DNA of 64,000 bases from CBDBCU01 sp965203435. Lineage in GTDB: Bacteria > Chloroflexota > Dehalococcoidia > Lucifugimonadales > UBA3495. Below, piece after piece: positions 60,801-64,000 of the stretch (positions are counted from its first letter, which is position 1; each line of letters opens with the position of its first letter). A model generated the notes under the pieces. It saw only the letters and a program-made list of their open reading frames with translations. It was not told the origin of the DNA and made no database searches. The stretch covers positions 472,964-536,963 of the forward strand of contig CBDBCU010000003.1 in assembly GCA_965203435.1 (NCBI GenBank), given 5' to 3'. Made by a program: the position numbers and the translations under genes.

Positions 60801-61125
60801 CGGCTGCGCCAACTTGCAGCAGACCCTGGCCGTTTTCGAGGCGGCGGCGGTCGGGCAGACCGCCCCCCTGACCCCGCTCTGCGACCGCTTTGACCGGGAA
60901 ACGGAACAGGGGCGCAATATGGCCCGGTACGACCGGCTGCTGACCGATGCTATTGCCCACATCACTCAAGCCCACAACAGTACCCAGCTCAGTAACCTGG
61001 GCCTGGGCGGCAGTCCCGGATTTATGCTGCCGCCGGCCGCCGAAACGCCGCAGGGGGCCGCCGACTTCGAGCTGGTCACCTGGCTGGTCATTCAGGACCC
61101 GGAACAAGGGGAGGAAAAGGAATAA
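57850..61125 (+). CDS. PLD-domain SNF2-family helicase
   Basis: A 1091-residue protein. The N-terminal PLD-like domain (residues about 1-180) carries HGKLYLTAGPAGRAAIVGSSNFTKRG, with H-x-K and GSSNFT but a weak Asp. The SNF2 helicase follows: Q-motif region FQKDGVRSVI, Walker A ADSVGLGKTYTAL (about 268), VVIDESHNFRN (about 355), LLSATPVNTSLVDLRNQ, and helicase C with QNLQDCDTVINYD and QRFGRIDRI (about 806). An acidic insertion (EEDGEDEEF) lies near 625. ATG 57850 with GGAGGAAT upstream. The methylase gene starts at the last base of its stop codon. Probably a defence or restriction complex component. Confidence 0.88.
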   Translation: MPRFPNVLDNERAVVADQLRRNLDAATAFDFVSAYFTLNGYELLAEELEKVAAVRFLYGDPTSVEQLDPGDQEPRSFELTEQGLSPSYTLQQGDLARRCAEWVKSDRVAIRSVRQDNFLHGKLYLTAGPAGRAAIVGSSNFTKRGLGGGGQANLEINLATTDAAALAELEEWFDRLWNNRQRTKDVKGQVLDALERIGRNYAPEWVYYKTLYELFRKDIAARLAGKDDLAAGGFTDSQVWNILYEFQKDGVRSVIAKLQAHNGCILADSVGLGKTYTALAVIKYFELRNERALVLCPKKLQSNWSLYQAANNHIQNPFDKDRFGYTLLAHTDLSRNSGYVGSVDLANFKWGNYDLVVIDESHNFRNDEGQRYQRLLEEVIGGGARTKVLLLSATPVNTSLVDLRNQIYLMTEKREDAFRQSLGIGNIRAVMAAAQKQFREWETEQGRGIRRDKTRLLDTLGADFRRLLDGVSISRSRRLIEQFYAAEMARIGQFPEQAPPVNEHPPTDLEGRLSYKGLADNIEKFRLALYQPSSYVTDPQRLQELAATRQRYNFNQQDSERFLIGMMRTNFLKRLESSAHSLTLTLQRTIGKMELLLDKIDRYRQDRQSAADLTDSDIRPEEDGEDEEFFVNRGRNPYRLSELDLSRWQTDLRQDRETLSAALAQVAAITPQRDGKLAAIRRALRAKATQPTIDREGHLNRKLLVFTTFKDTAEYLYCNLTGLARELGLNIAMVSGDSSQTTAGGNDFNAILSNFAPVARQRRDAAGNADIDLLIATDCISEGQNLQDCDTVINYDIHWNPVRIVQRFGRIDRIKSRNARVQMVNYWPTDEMDDYLKLQSRVQARMALADIAASGDADPFTELEARWELNFRDEQLRRLRQEALTLEELEDTPTLGDFTLDHFIAQLLRYLERNREELEAMPPGIYAVAPPATPPAGPAAAPGVIFCLRQRNAGAGAADARRQFASPRHPFYFVYILPDRTIRYGCANLQQTLAVFEAAAVGQTAPLTPLCDRFDRETEQGRNMARYDRLLTDAIAHITQAHNSTQLSNLGLGGSPGFMLPPAAETPQGAADFELVTWLVIQDPEQGEEKE

Positions 61126-64000
61126 TGAACGGCCCTATTCAGGAACGGATTCGGGCGGCTTTGCCGGGGCCGGCGGATAGGGATTTCGCCGCCGCGGCCA
61201 TTGACCTGCTGGCCGTCCTGGGCTACCGCAGCTCGCGCGCTATAGCCGGCCAATCGGGAAACCCGGCCGAATTTTTCCGGCAGTTTTATGCGCCGAACCC
61301 GGATACCAAATCCGAGGGGGATTTTCTGGGGGAGGCCGAGGCCGTCCACCTGCTGTTTCAGCTGACTAACGCGGAAATTGCCGGGACGGAGCAGGCCGGC
61401 TTGTTTGAGAACGCCCGGTTTGACACTGGCAACGCGCAGAGTTTTCTCTTTGCCGCCGTGGAGCTGGGCGGGCAAACCTATCCCCGCGGCCGCTACGCCG
61501 CCTTTACCCGAGAGCTGAACAAGCGGCTGATTCATCCCATGGTAGTCCTGTTCCGCACCGCCGCCGGGAAAATCAGCCTGGCCTTTGTCCACCGCCGCCG
61601 CAACCGGCAGCATCCGGAGCGGGCCGTGCTGGGGCCGGTGTCCCTGCTCCGGGAAATTAACCCGGTACAGCCGCACCGGGCGCATCTGGACATCCTGGCG
61701 GACTTAGCCCTGCCGGAACGGCGGCGCTGGCTGGAAAGTCACGGCCATTCCCCCAACTTTGACGGCCTGCTGGCCGCTTGGCTGGACGCCCTGGACACCG
61801 AGGAGCTGAACCGCCGTTTCTATCGGGATCTGTTCGCCTGGTTCGAGGGGGCGGTGCAGACGGCCCGCTTTCCGGCCGGCCTGGCCGCGGAGGAGCAGGT
61901 CATCCGCCTGATTACCCGGATGCTGTTCTGCTGGTTCATCAAAGAGAAGGGATTGGCGGCCGAGGAGCTGTTCAGCGAGCATCAGGTTCGCGGCCTGCTC
62001 AAAAACTATGACCGGGAAAGCGGCGATTCCTACTATCGGGCGGTGCTGCAAAACCTGTTTTTCGCCACTCTGAACACCGAAATTGAGCGGCGGCGGTTCA
62101 GCGGCGGCGGGCAAGCCACCCACCGCGACTTTTCCCGCTACCGCTACGCCGCCGAAATAGCCGCTCCGGAGCGGCTGCTGGAGCTGTTCAGTCAAACGCC
62201 CTTTATCAACGGCGGCCTTTTTGACTGCCTGGACAGCGAGCAGGCGGCCAGCCAGGGCGGGCAGCGGATTGACTGCTTTACCGACAATGTAATCAATCCG
62301 CGGCGGGCCGAATACGGCCTCCTGTCCCTGCCCAATCGCCTGTTCTTTGGCGATGCCGCCGTCCCCGGCCTGCTGGATCTGTTTCACCGCTACCAGTTCA
62401 CCGTGGAGGAAAACACTCCGGCCGAGCAGGAAGTGGCGTTAGACCCGGAACTGCTGGGCAAGGTTTTTGAGAACCTGCTGGCCGCGGTCAATCCGGAAAC
62501 CCGCCAGACCGCCCGCAAGGAAACCGGCTCCTACTACACCCCCCGCCCGGTGGTGGACTATATGGCCACGGCGGCCCTGGTCAACGCCCTGGCCGGCCAA
62601 GTTGCCGCCAACGCCGGGCCGGCCGCGGCCAACGCCGGGCCGGCCGCGGCCAACGCCGGGCCGGCCGCCGCCGCCAACGCCGCTCCAGCCGCCGCCGGCA
62701 GCACCGCCGACTCTTGGCAAAACCGCCTGCATTGGCTCCTGGACTATAACGACGCCTTTGCCGACGCCGATCGCCTGTTCACCCCAGCGGAACGGGAATC
62801 CCTGATCCGCGCCATCGCCGGGCTGAAAGTGCTGGATCCGGCCGTCGGCTCCGGCGCCTTTCCCATGGGCATCCTGCATCAGCTGACCCTGGCCCTGCGC
62901 CGGCTGGATCCGGACAATGCCTTGTGGGAAGCAATCCAAAAGGAAATCGCCGGACAACAGGCCGCCGCCGCCTTTGACACCGCCGACCCCACCGCCCGCA
63001 ACGACCGGCTGGCCGCCGTCAGCGCCACCTTTGACCGCTATCGGAATTCCGACTACGGGCGCAAGCTGTATCTCATCCAGAACGGCATTTATGGCGTGGA
63101 TCTGCAGCCCCTGGCCGTCCAGATTGCCAAGCTGCGCTTTTTCATTTCCCTGGCCATTGAGCAGCAACCCAGGGCCGACCGGACGCAGAACTACGGCATT
63201 GCCCCGCTGCCCAATCTGGAAACCCGCTTTGTGGCCGCCGATGCCCTGCGCGGCCTGGGCGGTCTGCATCGGGAACTGGTGTCCCCGGCCGCCGCGCAAG
63301 GGCAGCGGCGCTTGGCCGAAAATCGGGAACGGCATTTTCACGCCGCCAATCGCCGGGATAAACTAGCCTGCCGGCGGGAGGATGCCCGCTTGCGGCGGCA
63401 ACTGGCGGCCCAGCTGCGAAAGGTGGGCCTGCCCGCCGGCCCCGCCGACCGCATCGCCCGGTGGGATCCCTACAATCCGAGCGCCGCCGCCGACTGGTTC
63501 GACCCCGGCTATATGTTCGGGGTAGAGGGCGGCTTTGATGTGGTGCTGGGCAACCCGCCGTATGTAGGAACTACGGACAAGCAGCTGCGGGAACTTTACC
63601 AGGAGGGCATTTACGGCCGGGCCAATACCTATGGGCTTTTCATTCAGCGCGGCCTGCAACTGACCAGCGCGGCCGGGCAACTTACCTACATCAATCCCCG
63701 AACCTTGTTGACCGACCGGTACTTTACCAACCTGCGAAAGGTTATCAAGGCAAAGGCCGAGCTGAAAGGCATTGTCCTGATTGCCGACCGGCACAACACC
63801 TTTGAGAATGTGCTGCAAGAGTGCATTATCCTGCACTTGGCGGAAAAGGCCGGCAAGACCGGGCCGTACATCGTCAACACCGGGGCCATTGCCCGGCCGG
63901 AGGACCTGAACAATCCGCAAAACCGGCTTTCCATCGGCTCCGAGCGGGTGCTGCTGGGCGATGGCTATGACGGGGCCTTTTATATCGGGGCCTCAGAGTT
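61125..64000 (+). CDS. Eco57I-type DNA methylase/nuclease, partial at right edge
   Basis: About 958 residues visible; the gene has no stop in the window. Start ATG 61125 overlaps the helicase stop (TAATG). N-terminal part (residues 1-460) contains DFAAAAIDLLAVLGYRSSRA and other regions of Eco57I/type IIG enzymes. Motif X GSYYTPRPVVDYM (about 468), a repetitive NAGPAAA linker (about 495-525), motif I VLDPAVGSGAFPMG (about 569) and motif IV VLGNPPYVG (about 806) make an N6-adenine methylase. Whether it has its own nuclease is not visible; the helicase/PLD partner may supply cleavage. The combination recalls DrmD-DrmMI of class 1 DISARM. Confidence 0.85.
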   Translation, partial: MNGPIQERIRAALPGPADRDFAAAAIDLLAVLGYRSSRAIAGQSGNPAEFFRQFYAPNPDTKSEGDFLGEAEAVHLLFQLTNAEIAGTEQAGLFENARFDTGNAQSFLFAAVELGGQTYPRGRYAAFTRELNKRLIHPMVVLFRTAAGKISLAFVHRRRNRQHPERAVLGPVSLLREINPVQPHRAHLDILADLALPERRRWLESHGHSPNFDGLLAAWLDALDTEELNRRFYRDLFAWFEGAVQTARFPAGLAAEEQVIRLITRMLFCWFIKEKGLAAEELFSEHQVRGLLKNYDRESGDSYYRAVLQNLFFATLNTEIERRRFSGGGQATHRDFSRYRYAAEIAAPERLLELFSQTPFINGGLFDCLDSEQAASQGGQRIDCFTDNVINPRRAEYGLLSLPNRLFFGDAAVPGLLDLFHRYQFTVEENTPAEQEVALDPELLGKVFENLLAAVNPETRQTARKETGSYYTPRPVVDYMATAALVNALAGQVAANAGPAAANAGPAAANAGPAAAANAAPAAAGSTADSWQNRLHWLLDYNDAFADADRLFTPAERESLIRAIAGLKVLDPAVGSGAFPMGILHQLTLALRRLDPDNALWEAIQKEIAGQQAAAAFDTADPTARNDRLAAVSATFDRYRNSDYGRKLYLIQNGIYGVDLQPLAVQIAKLRFFISLAIEQQPRADRTQNYGIAPLPNLETRFVAADALRGLGGLHRELVSPAAAQGQRRLAENRERHFHAANRRDKLACRREDARLRRQLAAQLRKVGLPAGPADRIARWDPYNPSAAADWFDPGYMFGVEGGFDVVLGNPPYVGTTDKQLRELYQEGIYGRANTYGLFIQRGLQLTSAAGQLTYINPRTLLTDRYFTNLRKVIKAKAELKGIVLIADRHNTFENVLQECIILHLAEKAGKTGPYIVNTGAIARPEDLNNPQNRLSIGSERVLLGDGYDGAFYIGASE

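Noticed and set aside
57850..64000. Complete DISARM system
   Set aside because: Only a helicase and a methylase are visible. drmA, drmB and a separate drmC are absent from the window, so the name cannot be given.

Overview
The window is a high-GC bacterial chromosome segment. No 16S gene is present to name the organism. Several features together suggest Chloroflexota, perhaps a Dehalococcoidia/SAR202-type lineage: a 23S rRNA gene with no 16S or 5S beside it, a coenzyme B12-dependent ribonucleotide reductase with nearby B12 genes, an F420-type (LLM) oxidoreductase, CaiB-type CoA transferase and crotonase genes, and a DUF2851 protein. This is inference; the 23S sequence would settle it.

Left to right. 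1-3243 (minus strand): a nuclease-toxin-like gene followed by a run of seven DUF2283-like genes. 3339-9904: a membrane protein, a barrel-like unknown, DUF2851, a secreted GLUG-repeat protein and a double VOC protein. 9999-13243: aroK and aroB with a Fic AMP-transferase gene between them. 13457-16971: an MmeI-like restriction-modification enzyme, then an opposing pair of coupled unknown genes. 17006-22088: a strong promoter, a cobalamin riboswitch with terminator, then cobB, cobO and cobT, with a UPF0175/DUF3368 toxin-antitoxin pair inside the run. 22240-27074: a lipoprotein, two tandem Uma2 genes, a PIN toxin with a candidate antitoxin, a 2-hydroxyacid dehydrogenase, and an alpha/beta hydrolase whose coding sequence carries in-frame genomic repeats. 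27201-32219: nrdR behind a promoter/palindrome, three small unknown genes and nrdJ. 32418-34978: an orphan YgiT-type zinc finger, an ISAs1-family element with a nonsense codon, the broken gene it interrupts, and a secreted unknown. 35046-38449: tRNA-fMet, 23S rRNA and the rRNA promoter. 38546-50009: mostly metabolic genes (crotonase, MOSC, zinc alcohol dehydrogenase, CaiB transferase, PEP mutase/isocitrate lyase type, LLM oxidoreductase) with a HicB orphan, tRNA-Pro and three tandem Uma2 genes. 50143-52145: a second DUF2283/toxin-like array. 52166-54209: a frameshifted RDD protein and zinc-ribbon and membrane proteins. 54703-55656: an IS110-family transposase. 56016-57620: rsmD-coaD and a coiled-coil gene. 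57850-64000: a PLD-SNF2 helicase and an Eco57I-type methylase that runs off the edge.

How the parts fit. The riboswitch-controlled cob genes supply adenosylcobalamin, which nrdJ needs; nrdR is the probable nrdJ regulator. The accessory content is unusually rich in toxin-antitoxin and defence-type genes, and paralogues are repeatedly arranged in tandem (DUF2283 x7 and x5, toxin-like x3, Uma2 x2 and x3). Nearly every intergenic gap holds short palindromic repeats. At least three families are present: a Neisseria dRS3-like 20-mer, a long inverted element with ATCCTGT-rich ends, and a family containing CATCCTGAAC.

The most promising under-described feature is the DUF2283 array system. In all three copies a BECR/DUF4258-like toxin gene overlaps the first DUF2283 gene by 13-23 bp, and extra DUF2283 paralogues follow. 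Second is the PLD-helicase plus Eco57I-type methylase pair at the right edge.
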